64,000 nucleotides of DNA from positions 1,922,001 to 1,986,000 of the forward strand of contig JACKHI010000001.1 in the NCBI GenBank assembly GCA_020639075.1, in the 5' to 3' direction. The DNA is from Phycisphaerales bacterium (GTDB lineage: Bacteria > Planctomycetota > Phycisphaerae > UBA1845 > UTPLA1). Shown one piece after another: positions 52,514 to 60,038 of the stretch. The position numbers and the translations under genes are program-made. The stretch's first letter is position 1; each line of letters opens with the position of its first letter. Under the pieces are notes generated by a model. The model ran no database searches and was not told the origin of the DNA. It saw nothing but the letters and a program-made list of their open reading frames with translations.

Positions 52514-53261
52514 CCGATCGACTGTCGCGTCATCGATTCGACTGCGATTGTGCGAGTCATCGTAGGTCGGGTCATCGACCCGACAACGCCGCGCGTCATC
52601 CACATCGCCGAGCACTTCCGCTCGGTGGTCACTGCGTGCTGACTGCACATCATGCGACGTTGAATGACCGGCAAGACTGGTTGTAGAGCCGTCCATTTGA
52701 ACTGCGTGCAAATTGCGCGCGGTTTGCGCGCGCGTTTGCGCGACGTAACTCCGCTCGCCGGTTCGTGTTGCAGTGATTTCGGCAATTTTGCGCCCCCCGC
52801 AAATTGGCGCAAAATGTGCAAAATCCGGCGGGTCTGGATTTTTCTTGACGCATTTCTGTAAATTGTGTCGTGGGCGTATGGGAGCGCTGAGTTTCGGTGG
52901 TTTGTGGCGCCGGTCGCGGGTCGAATGTCGTGATCGGGCGATTTCAAGGGGCATCTCCTTGCACTACAAGGCGTTGGGGCCGTTTGCGGCGAAAACTACA
53001 CCGTGCAAACGGCCGCAAAGGGTCGCAAACTCGCGCAAACGGCGCGGTGCGTCGCGAGCCGAGCGGCGCTTGGGGTCGGGCGCAGCCTGGCGAATGTCGG
53101 GCTGGCTCGGCGCTTCGGGTGTGATGGGCAGACGGTTGCGTCTGGCTATGCAACGCACCCATGCCCGTAAGTTCAAGACACACAACATCGGAATAAAATC
53201 AGGAATATTTTGAGTCACGTTTGGTTGACATGCGACGTTTTTCGTCCGATACTTGCCGATT
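52514..53261. other. Long non-coding stretch entering the accessory region
   Basis: 748 bases. Contains the palindromic repeat GTCGGGTC-ATC-GACCCGAC (52566-52584), many gcaaa/tttgc words, and a perfect 10-bp inverted repeat GGCCGTTTGC (52978-52987) with GCAAACGGCC (53005-53014). The frame at 52773-53213 is open but has no ribosome site and a cysteine/arginine composition typical of non-coding GC-rich sequence. Probably a border of inserted DNA. Confidence 0.5.
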
Positions 53262-53912
53262 ATGAGACGATACAACATTCGCAAAGACGATCAGGAAGCT
53301 GTCATGCGAGAAATCGGGCCAATACTCCCGATCCTCCGTGAAGCTGTGGACGAGGGATTCTATTGTTTCTGCAGGAGCCGCGATGCAGATCCGGCGGGGT
53401 TTGTAGATTACACGGAAGCCACGCGCGCTAACATGCTTTGCGATAGAATTTCAACATCATTGCGAGAGCTTGTTGATCTGATGAGGGATAACTACCCGGA
53501 CCTCGATTGGCGCATCACACCCAATAAGCGAGCAACTGAGGTGTTCTTGGACACACGATTAGCTTTTCGCATTAAGCGCGCGAAATCCAATCGCGGCGGA
53601 TGTACCACAAATGTCAAGACGTCTCGTCAGCGAGCAATCAAGTCCAATGTCATGCTCCCGTATGGCCAAATGGTCATGCCGTTTCCGGCCAACCAGATCG
53701 AGGTTGCTGACACGGAGCGCATATGGATCACAACGGCGTTCGATCTCGACGAGTTCGAGGAGGCTATCGACCGTGTAAGTGTCGGTGTCGAAATGATGCA
53801 CCGCTTTCTTTGGAAGCGCCCATTACCTGTGTTTGAGTTGGGCGTGATTGCAGATCTGTCCCACTTGCTTGCCGATAAGATTGACGATATGCGTCAACGA
53901 CGCTCGGCCTAG
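53262..53912 (+). CDS. Unrecognised protein next to XRE/ImmA-type regulator
   Basis: 216 residues from the ATG at 53262 (a TTG at 53253 is also in frame). No signal or membrane segment. Helical N-terminus (DDQEAVMREIGPILPILREAV), a central basic stretch (RLAFRIKRAKSNRGG), and a helical C-terminus. Codon choice is visibly less GC-rich at third positions than the neighbours, a hint of transfer. It lies 15 bases before the XRE/ImmA gene on the same strand, so the two are likely cotranscribed. It could be a toxin or effector controlled by that regulator, but I recognise no domain. Confidence 0.65.
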   Translation: MRRYNIRKDDQEAVMREIGPILPILREAVDEGFYCFCRSRDADPAGFVDYTEATRANMLCDRISTSLRELVDLMRDNYPDLDWRITPNKRATEVFLDTRLAFRIKRAKSNRGGCTTNVKTSRQRAIKSNVMLPYGQMVMPFPANQIEVADTERIWITTAFDLDEFEEAIDRVSVGVEMMHRFLWKRPLPVFELGVIADLSHLLADKIDDMRQRRSA

Positions 53913-53927
53913 AATGGGGCGCATTAG

Positions 53928-55070
53928 GTGAAATCAGACCAATACAATGCGGAGAACGAGCGCGCATCACGACGGGCGACGGTTCGCGATGAATTCAATG
54001 GATCAATGCTCACCTCGGCTAGAGAGTTACGCCGAATCACACAAGCAGCGCTCGCTGAGTCAATTGGTGTTGGGCAACCACTCATAGCGAAATGGGAAAA
54101 GGCTATCAGCATTCCCAATGCCGACCAAGTTACAGCGATGGCGAAATCGCTCAGGGTCGAACGCGACCTGTTTTTCGTCGACCGTCAACGCCGTCTCGCA
54201 AGCATGTCGGATTTCTATCATCGGGCATTGGCAAAAGCAAAGCCACGAGATGTGAAGGCGATGCATGCGCAGTGCGACATATTCGACTTGAGAATCGACC
54301 GTCTGTTGAACTTCGCCGACGCCCCGGAAGATCGACTCCCCGAACTCGACATCAGAGATTTCGGCAAGGATCCAGAAAAGGCATCAGCCGAAGCTCGCCG
54401 ATCCATGGGTGTGGAGGCGGGGCCGATTCCTAGTCTGGTCAAAGTGATCGAGCGATGCGGCGGGATTGTTATTGACTTGGGGCTTGATGTCGAGGGTGTG
54501 GACGCCCTATGTCGGTGGGTACCGGCATTGCCAAAGCTCTTTTTCATAAATGGGGCAAGGCCTGCTGATCGAATTCGGTTTAGTTTGTGTCACGAACTCG
54601 CGCACACCATACTACATTTCGGCCGAGACCTTGACCCAAAGGCAGCCGAAGTCCAGGCCGATGCATTTGCTTCAGCGTTTTTGATGCCCGCTGACCAAAT
54701 CCGACGAGACTTTAAGGGCAAGGTCACTCTTGCTGACCTTGCTGCAGTCAAGCGCAAGTGGCGAGTATCAATGCAAGCGGCGGCTTTTCGGGCACGGGCG
54801 CTTAACGTAATCAGCGAGAGTAGCTACAAATGGATTTGTATTCAGATGTCAAGAAAGGGATGGCGAAAGGCTGAGCCTGTTACAATCCCCGGTGAAACGC
54901 CTCGGACGTTTACACGATTACTGAAGCTACACGAGGAGTCTGGATTCACGCGTCTCGAACTGGCGAAACTCCTTCTAACCGACATCGCTGATGTTGATAG
55001 AATTCTTGGTGATGCGAATTCTCCTTCCTTCGAGGACCACGGTGTGCGCCTAAGGCTCGTAACGGAATGA
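53928..55070 (+). CDS. XRE-type HTH fused to ImmA/IrrE (M78) zinc peptidase domain
   Basis: 380 residues from a GTG at 53928. HTH_3 about 22-78 (LRRITQAALAESIGVGQPLIAKWEKA), a helical linker, then a M78 domain: RFSLCHELAHTILHF (about 220-234, HExxH) and EVQADAFASAFLMP (about 245-258, third ligand side Asp/Glu). Family members sense a signal and cleave a repressor, or act as antitoxins; here both functions are in one chain. The ATG at 54007 is an alternative start but would cut the HTH. With its small partner gene it resembles stress or defence modules of mobile elements. Confidence 0.88.
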   Translation: MKSDQYNAENERASRRATVRDEFNGSMLTSARELRRITQAALAESIGVGQPLIAKWEKAISIPNADQVTAMAKSLRVERDLFFVDRQRRLASMSDFYHRALAKAKPRDVKAMHAQCDIFDLRIDRLLNFADAPEDRLPELDIRDFGKDPEKASAEARRSMGVEAGPIPSLVKVIERCGGIVIDLGLDVEGVDALCRWVPALPKLFFINGARPADRIRFSLCHELAHTILHFGRDLDPKAAEVQADAFASAFLMPADQIRRDFKGKVTLADLAAVKRKWRVSMQAAAFRARALNVISESSYKWICIQMSRKGWRKAEPVTIPGETPRTFTRLLKLHEESGFTRLELAKLLLTDIADVDRILGDANSPSFEDHGVRLRLVTE

Positions 55071-55101
55071 TCCCCCTAGTCGAATCGCGAATCCTAATTC
55101 T

Positions 55102-55471
55102 ATGCCAAGTGAGCTACTGAATCGCAAAGTTGGACCTGTGGCCACACCCAACCCCCCGAGCGCGTCGCTGCTATCGATGACTCTAGCTCGAACATGCGCA
55201 AGCTCAAGCAGTTCCAGTTTGATGGGGCGACAACGAGGCATCGGCGGCCGGATTGTGTGAACTGTGGCGATTCACTGCAGGGCTCGTGCGCTATGTTGCG
55301 ACCTCTCACTCGCTCCTGCTCGACAATCGCCCTTATCAATCGCGTGCCGAGGATACTACGGAACTGCACAACGTGCTGCATGTGCTGGCAATGCTCATAG
55401 AATTGGAACCCGAGCAAGCGAAACTTCTGGAGGCGATCTGTGAAGGACCCACACTTGATTTCCGTGGATGA
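55102..55471 (+). pseudogene. Frameshifted small gene (tentative)
   Basis: No single frame covers this stretch, but three frames in succession look protein-like: from ATG 55102 (MPSELLNRKVGPVATPNPP), then frame from 55113 (RVAAIDDSSSNMRKLKQFQF, PDCVNCGDSLQ), then frame from 55253 (LLLDNRPYQSRAEDTTELHN, LAMLIELEPEQAKLLEAI) to TGA 55471. The first shift would fall at a run of six C near 55152-55157. Either a decayed gene or sequence errors; the parts could also be two small real genes. Product not recognised. Confidence 0.3.
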
Positions 55472-55643
55472 GTTACGGGCGGCCGGAGCGCTGGATGTAC
55501 CGAAAGCGTGGCGGAAGTCGCTCGGGGACGATAAACAAAGCGGCTTCATCCCCGGTCTGTTCGACGACGACGCTCACACGGATGGCGACGGGGCAACTCA
55601 AGTCGATTCGGACGACGACGTGGGCGTTGACGCTGACGACTGA
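55440..55643 (+). CDS. Small acidic protein, hypothetical
   Basis: 67 residues from a GTG with an exact GGAGG six bases upstream (55429-55433), the best ribosome site in the region. It overlaps the end of the preceding frame by 32 bases. Sequence starts MKDPHLISVDELRAAGALDV, and the last 28 residues are mostly Asp/Gly/Ala (tail ..DSDDDVGVDADD), giving a very acidic tail. Overlap plus strong site suggest translational coupling. Possible partner of the XRE/ImmA pair; no known domain. Confidence 0.5.
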   Translation: MKDPHLISVDELRAAGALDVPKAWRKSLGDDKQSGFIPGLFDDDAHTDGDGATQVDSDDDVGVDADD

Positions 55644-55812
55644 ACTCGACGGTAATGTTCCAGCTTCCATCAAGCGGTCAGACGGTCGTTGGTGGAGATT
55701 GTCGGCACGAGATCCGCTTCTCATTCGCCGACACGAAACGGATCGCCCCTTCGAAGCCATGGCGATGCGGGCCGGCGTTGCGATGAATTTCAGCGTTTCT
55801 CCGCGCCCTCAG

Positions 55813-55880
55813 CACTGGGTGGCAAGCACCCAGTGGCACCGTTCCTATCACTGGGTGGCGAGCACCCTGTGGCACGGTTC
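55813..55880. repeat. Two tandem palindromic repeats
   Basis: CACTGGGTG-GCAAG-CACCCAGTG (55813-55835) followed by GGCACC GTTC, then CACTGGGTG-GCGAG-CACCCTGTG (55849-55871) and GGCACGGTTC. A 36-base direct repeat with few changes, upstream of the membrane protein gene. A related palindrome ending in AGTGGCACC lies downstream at 56563-56587. The rest of 55644-55974 has no gene beyond the ribosome site. Confidence 0.75.
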
Positions 55881-55974
55881 GGCTGGCAGCCAATGTGGTT
55901 CCCGGCGGCGATGCTCCACAGGCGCGGATTCCCGGTTAGAATCCGCCGCTGGTCCCAACGAAGGAAACGCACCT

Positions 55975-56388
55975 ATGAAATCGCTCGCCGTCTTGCCGCT
56001 CTTCGGAATCCTGCTGATCGTTTACAACATCGTCATGCTGACGGGCGACGCAAGCGTCGTGATGGCCAAGCCGATTTTCAGCGCGACGCTGATTTCCGGG
56101 GCGGCCTGGTCGATGAGCGTCGGGGAGCTGATGATCGCCGCGGGGCTCGTCGTTCTCTTCGCCGAGATGTTCAAGGCGACGCGGACGGGTACGGCGAGCA
56201 TTCTGGATCACGCCCTGTCGATGATCGTCTTCGTGGTTTTCGTCGTGGAGTTTCTCGTGGCGAAGGAGGCGGGGAACTCGACGTTCCTGATCCTCGGTCT
56301 GATGTCGCTCGTCGATGTGATCGCCGGGTTCAGCATCACAATCGTCGCGGCGCGGCGGGATCTGGCCGTCGGAACCGCGGTGCAGTAG
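55975..56388 (+). CDS. Small integral membrane protein, unknown
   Basis: 137 residues from the ATG at 55975 (AAGGAAA upstream). Four membrane segments about 4-24, 46-66, 81-102 and 107-128 (VLPLFGILLIVYNIVMLTG, GELMIAAGLVVLFAEMF, LSMIVFVVFVVEFLVA, TFLILGLMSLVDVIAGFSI). Cytoplasmic tail is basic (ARRD). No family recognised. It is bracketed by palindromic repeats on both sides. A much longer frame from 55468 runs through those repeats and is not the gene. Confidence 0.7.
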   Translation: MKSLAVLPLFGILLIVYNIVMLTGDASVVMAKPIFSATLISGAAWSMSVGELMIAAGLVVLFAEMFKATRTGTASILDHALSMIVFVVFVVEFLVAKEAGNSTFLILGLMSLVDVIAGFSITIVAARRDLAVGTAVQ

Positions 56389-56781
56389 GACGACAGGATG
56401 CGCTGCATGCCGACGTTGGGCGTCGGCATGGCACGCGGCACGGCACGCGGCCACGCTGGGGACAGCGAGGCTCGGACTGGGGCAACTACGCTCGATGCTT
56501 CGCCACGCTGAGGACGGCGAGGCTTTGACTGGATCCCTTGAATCCTCGACCCCTCGCCTTCGCACTGCTCACGGAGCAGTGGCACCCCATAATCGACTCC
56601 GCGGCGCTGGCGATCGGTGCGGCACTTCGCCGAAAAATCGTGTATAAATCCCGTTGCGAGGCCGTTTTAGCGATTGCGGGCCGCCGGCGATCTGGCGGCG
56701 GACTACGCTTTGATGGCTCGGCTCGGGCCGGAATCGACTGGATTCCCGGCCGAACGACAGATTTGACGCGAAGCGAGGCGA
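56389..56781. repeat. Repeat-filled intergenic region before mlaE
   Basis: 393 bases with a perfect 10-bp hairpin CATGCCGACG-TTGGG-CGTCGGCATG (56406-56430) 18 bases after the preceding stop, a 31-base direct repeat GCCACGCTG..GACTGG at 56450-56480 and 56502-56532, and the palindrome CACTGCTC-ACG-GAGCAGTG (56563-56581). No gene. The mlaE promoter must lie at its right end. Confidence 0.65.
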
Positions 56782-57570
56782 ATGCTCCGGCGCACGATCG
56801 ACATTCTGGGCGACTTTTTCGTCTTTACGGGCCAGACGTTCTATTGGATGACCCGCGGCGTCACGCATCGGAAGAATTGGCGGCTGCTGACACCGCAGCT
56901 TTATGAAGTCGGATACAAGTCTCTGCCCGTGATTATGATTACCGGCGCGTTCGTCGGCATGGTGATCGCCGTGCAGGCCGTCGAGCAGTTCCGTGCGATC
57001 GGCATGGAAGAGCGGATGGGCTCGATCGTGAATCTGTCGGTCGTTCGGGAACTCGGCCCCGTCCTCGCCGGCATCATGCTGGCGGGCCGCATCGGCGGCG
57101 CGCTGACGGCCGAGCTGGGCACGATGAACGTGACGGAACAGATCGACGCGCTCCGCAGCATGGGCGTGAATCCGATCCGATACCTCGTGGCACCGCGCGT
57201 GCTTGCCTGTTTCTTTCTGACGCCGGCGCTGACGCTCTTCGCCGACTTCACGGGCGCGATGGGCGGCTGGTTTGTGTCCGTCATACTGGAGGGCATCGCA
57301 CCCGGGCCTTATTGGGATTACACGCAGCAAGCCGTGACGACGTTCGACCTGTATAGCGGCATCATCAAGAGCTTCTTCTTCGGCGCGGCACTTGGACTCA
57401 TCAGTTGCTACTCGGGGTTCTATTGCAAGCCCGGCGCCGAGGGCGTGGGCCGGGCGTGTACGGCAGCCTTCGTGACATCGTTCATTGTGATCCTGGCGCT
57501 GGATTTCATGCTGGCCCAGGTGTTGCAGGACATTCAGACCGCGTTCTTCGGATTCCAGTCATTGTTGTAG
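56782..57570 (+). CDS. mlaE: Mla-type lipid ABC transporter permease
   Basis: 262 residues, about five to six membrane segments, in the MlaE/TrgD1 family. Partner of MlaF and MlaD in moving phospholipids between the two membranes and keeping lipid asymmetry. The core GAFVGMVIAVQAVEQFRAIGME (about 53-74), VRELGPVLAGIMLAGRIGGALTAELG (about 88-113) and MNVTEQIDALRSMGVNP (about 115-131, the coupling helix with E-Q-ID-A) is diagnostic. The gene order E-F-D with 3- and 46-base gaps marks an operon; MlaB and MlaC homologues are not here. Confidence 0.92.
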   Translation: MLRRTIDILGDFFVFTGQTFYWMTRGVTHRKNWRLLTPQLYEVGYKSLPVIMITGAFVGMVIAVQAVEQFRAIGMEERMGSIVNLSVVRELGPVLAGIMLAGRIGGALTAELGTMNVTEQIDALRSMGVNPIRYLVAPRVLACFFLTPALTLFADFTGAMGGWFVSVILEGIAPGPYWDYTQQAVTTFDLYSGIIKSFFFGAALGLISCYSGFYCKPGAEGVGRACTAAFVTSFIVILALDFMLAQVLQDIQTAFFGFQSLL

Positions 57571-57573
57571 GGA

Positions 57574-58365
57574 ATGCGCGTGGCAAAGAAGACGGACAAT
57601 CGCCCCTTGATCGAACTGCGAAACGTGTCGAAACGATTCGGCGCGTTGCAGGTGCTCGACGGCGTCGATTTGTCGCTTCGCCGCGGCGAAACGACGGTCG
57701 TCATCGGCGAGTCGGGCACGGGCAAGAGCGTCCTGCTAAAGCACATCATCGGATTGCTGCGACCGGACTCGGGCGAAATCTGGTTCGACGGTCAGCGGAT
57801 TGACACGCTGAACGAACAGTCGCTGGTGCCGATCCGGCGGCGCATGGGCTTTTTGTTCCAGATGGCGGCGCTGTTCGACTCAATGACAGTCGGCGAGAAT
57901 GTCGGCTTTCCGCTGACGGAGCACAGCGGACTCAAGCCGGCGCAGATCGACGAGATTGTGGCGGAAAAGATGAAGATGGTCGGATTGACGGGCCTGCAGG
58001 ACCGCACGCCGGGGCAGATTTCCGGCGGGCAGAAGAAGCGCGTGGCGCTGGCCCGCGCGATCGCGCTGGATCCGGAAGTCGTTTTTTACGACGAACCGAC
58101 GACGGGATTGGATCCGGTTCGTGCGGACGTCATCAACGAGATGATTTTGAAGTTGAAGCGAGAACTGCAGGTGACTGGCATCGTCGTGACGCACGACATG
58201 GTCAGCGCGTTCAAGGTCGGCGATCGGATCGTCATGCTGAACAAGGGCAGGATCATCGCCGATGCGGTTCCCGATTGGTTCAGGACCTGCGACGATCCGC
58301 GTGTGCGGCGATTCGTCGACGGTCGCGCCGACAAGGAAGACTTACGCGCGCTGGAAGTCGGCTAG
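57574..58365 (+). CDS. mlaF: Mla-type lipid ABC transporter ATPase
   Basis: 263 residues. Walker A IGESGTGKSVLLK (about 49-61), Q-loop in FLFQMAALFDSMTVGENV, signature ISGGQKKRVALARAIA (about 149-164), Walker B VVFYDEPTTGLDP and switch His in VVTHDM. The run LFDSMTVGENVGFPL is typical of MlaF. Hydrolysis drives lipid transport by MlaE. No STAS partner (MlaB) gene follows. Starts three bases after the mlaE stop. Confidence 0.94.
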   Translation: MRVAKKTDNRPLIELRNVSKRFGALQVLDGVDLSLRRGETTVVIGESGTGKSVLLKHIIGLLRPDSGEIWFDGQRIDTLNEQSLVPIRRRMGFLFQMAALFDSMTVGENVGFPLTEHSGLKPAQIDEIVAEKMKMVGLTGLQDRTPGQISGGQKKRVALARAIALDPEVVFYDEPTTGLDPVRADVINEMILKLKRELQVTGIVVTHDMVSAFKVGDRIVMLNKGRIIADAVPDWFRTCDDPRVRRFVDGRADKEDLRALEVG

Positions 58366-58411
58366 CCGGCACGAAGCGCTATGATAGGAAGTCGATACGG
58401 AGACTCTGGGC

Positions 58412-59431
58412 ATGGCCGAAAAGCATCAGAAAACCATCGTCGGCGTCTTCGCTCTGTCCGGGCTGACGCTCTTGTTCGTGCTCACGCTGTTGTTCGGCGG
58501 CGGCCGCACGCTGTTCGAGCGCACGTATGACATCAATGTGCGATTCGAAGACGCTGTTGACGGCATCTCGACGGGACAGCCCGTTACGTTGAACGGAAAA
58601 CGAGTCGGCGAGACCAAGGCAATCAAGTTCTGGAATCCCGACGACCTGTCTAAGGGGATCCGCATCGTCGTGGCCGTCGATGATGAATACAAGCTGCCTG
58701 CCGATGCGACTGTCGAAGTCGCGCCGGGGCTGATTCAGTTTGGTCGCCCACCCATTCGCATCGTCCTGGGTGATACTGGCAAGGGATCAATGCTCCCGAT
58801 CGACGGCAGCGGCACGTTGTCCGGCCGCGTCGTGTCGATGCCCGAACAGATGCTGCCGCCGAAGGTGCAGGGGCAGGTCGAGCGCGTGATGGATGAAGTC
58901 GCCGATCTGGCGGCGGCGCTCAAGCCCGTCGCCCAGAATCTGCAATCGCTGCTGGAGGATCGACCGATCTCGTCCGTGGATCAGAAAGAAATGACGGCCA
59001 ACTTCGCGACGATCGTCGAGCGGTTCGACATGACGCTTCAGAATTTCAATACGATTCTCGCGGATCCGGACAATGTCGAGAATCTGAGACTCACACTGCA
59101 GAACGCGAAGGCGATGTCGGAAAGCGGCGCCGCGGCCATGGCGGACTTCCGCGAGTTTTCCGCACAGAGCAAAGTCGTCGCGGCCGACGTCAGCAACCTG
59201 ATGCGGCAACTCGCCGACACGTCGGACCGACTGTCGAGCGTATTGGACCGGATCGATCAGACTGTTGCGTCACTGAACAGCCCCAAGGGTACGATGGGAT
59301 CGCTTCTGAATGACAATCGTCTATATGAAGAACTTCTGCTATCCGCACGACGCTTGACGAATGCGCTCGATGACATGCGCGAAGTCCTGGACATCGCCAA
59401 GAAGGGACAACTGCGCATCAAAGCGTTCTGA
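58412..59431 (+). CDS. mlaD: MCE-domain protein, MlaD-like
   Basis: 339 residues. One membrane anchor about 11-29 (IVGVFALSGLTLLFVLTLLF), MCE domain about 39-125 (TYDINVRFEDAVDGISTGQPV, LNGKRVGETKAIKF, ATVEVAPGLIQFG). From 150 on, a long helical region (VERVMDEVADLAAALKPVAQ, RQLADTSDRLSSVLDRIDQT) is much longer than in E. coli MlaD (~183 aa), so a needle-like extension as in Mce or PqiB proteins is possible. Hexameric ring in the periplasm is the family structure. Third gene of the mla operon. Confidence 0.9.
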   Translation: MAEKHQKTIVGVFALSGLTLLFVLTLLFGGGRTLFERTYDINVRFEDAVDGISTGQPVTLNGKRVGETKAIKFWNPDDLSKGIRIVVAVDDEYKLPADATVEVAPGLIQFGRPPIRIVLGDTGKGSMLPIDGSGTLSGRVVSMPEQMLPPKVQGQVERVMDEVADLAAALKPVAQNLQSLLEDRPISSVDQKEMTANFATIVERFDMTLQNFNTILADPDNVENLRLTLQNAKAMSESGAAAMADFREFSAQSKVVAADVSNLMRQLADTSDRLSSVLDRIDQTVASLNSPKGTMGSLLNDNRLYEELLLSARRLTNALDDMREVLDIAKKGQLRIKAF

Positions 59432-60038
59432 TTCTCGCCGTCGTTTCCTCCGCTTCATATCGTACGAGAGCCACCGCCCCCCGGGTTGCGGACATCACTC
59501 GTGACGCTGGACATCGCGAATCCTCCGATCGTGATAATCTCGCAGCCGATCTGAATGGTCGGGTTTCGATCGATGCGGCATCCACGCAGCTACATCGTCT
59601 TGTTTCTTACGCTCCTCCACGCCCGCGTCAAATGACCAGACTGCCATCGTGGTGTCGTCCCAAGACAACTTTCAGGGGCGACACAGTGATCAATCCAAGA
59701 TTATCAGCAAAGAAATCGGAATGAATGCGTGCAATCCTTGATTCAAGATGTTAGCCTTGGCGTCGGCAGTGTCGGCGTCCGCGTTACTGCGTTCGTCGCA
59801 TTGCTGAAGTCATCACGACGCTCAAAAGTGTGAAGAGATTTGGTGATCGTGATGCATCTGCAGGTGCAATGGCGATCAACTGTATCGCGAAGCGGCGCAC
59901 TGCCCCGCATTCAATCGGCAGTGCTTGGGATGGATCGTAGTGGGTAGTTCGGCCCCTCATGGAAGGGGCAGGCTGAGTCGTTACTTGCGGTCTGATGACC
60001 GCAAGATGGTATCGTTCTACCCATTTCGGAGGATTCCC
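59432..60038. other. Non-coding stretch with two leader hairpins
   Basis: 607 bases. No gene for the first 500. Near the end lie GCCCCT/AGGGGC (59952-59957 with 59964-59969) and a perfect 9-bp hairpin CTTGCGGTC-TGAT-GACCGCAAG (59984-60005), followed by the CGGAGG ribosome site at 60027-60032. These could be leader structures of the metalloprotease mRNA or REP-type repeats. Confidence 0.5.

Noticed and set aside
51113..52954. 613-residue minus-strand frame opposite gdhA
   Set aside because: Shadow of a strongly biased gene; no start signal and no recognisable domain.
52773..53213. 146-residue plus-strand frame before the accessory genes
   Set aside because: Arg/Ser/Gly/Cys-rich, no ribosome site, crosses inverted repeats.
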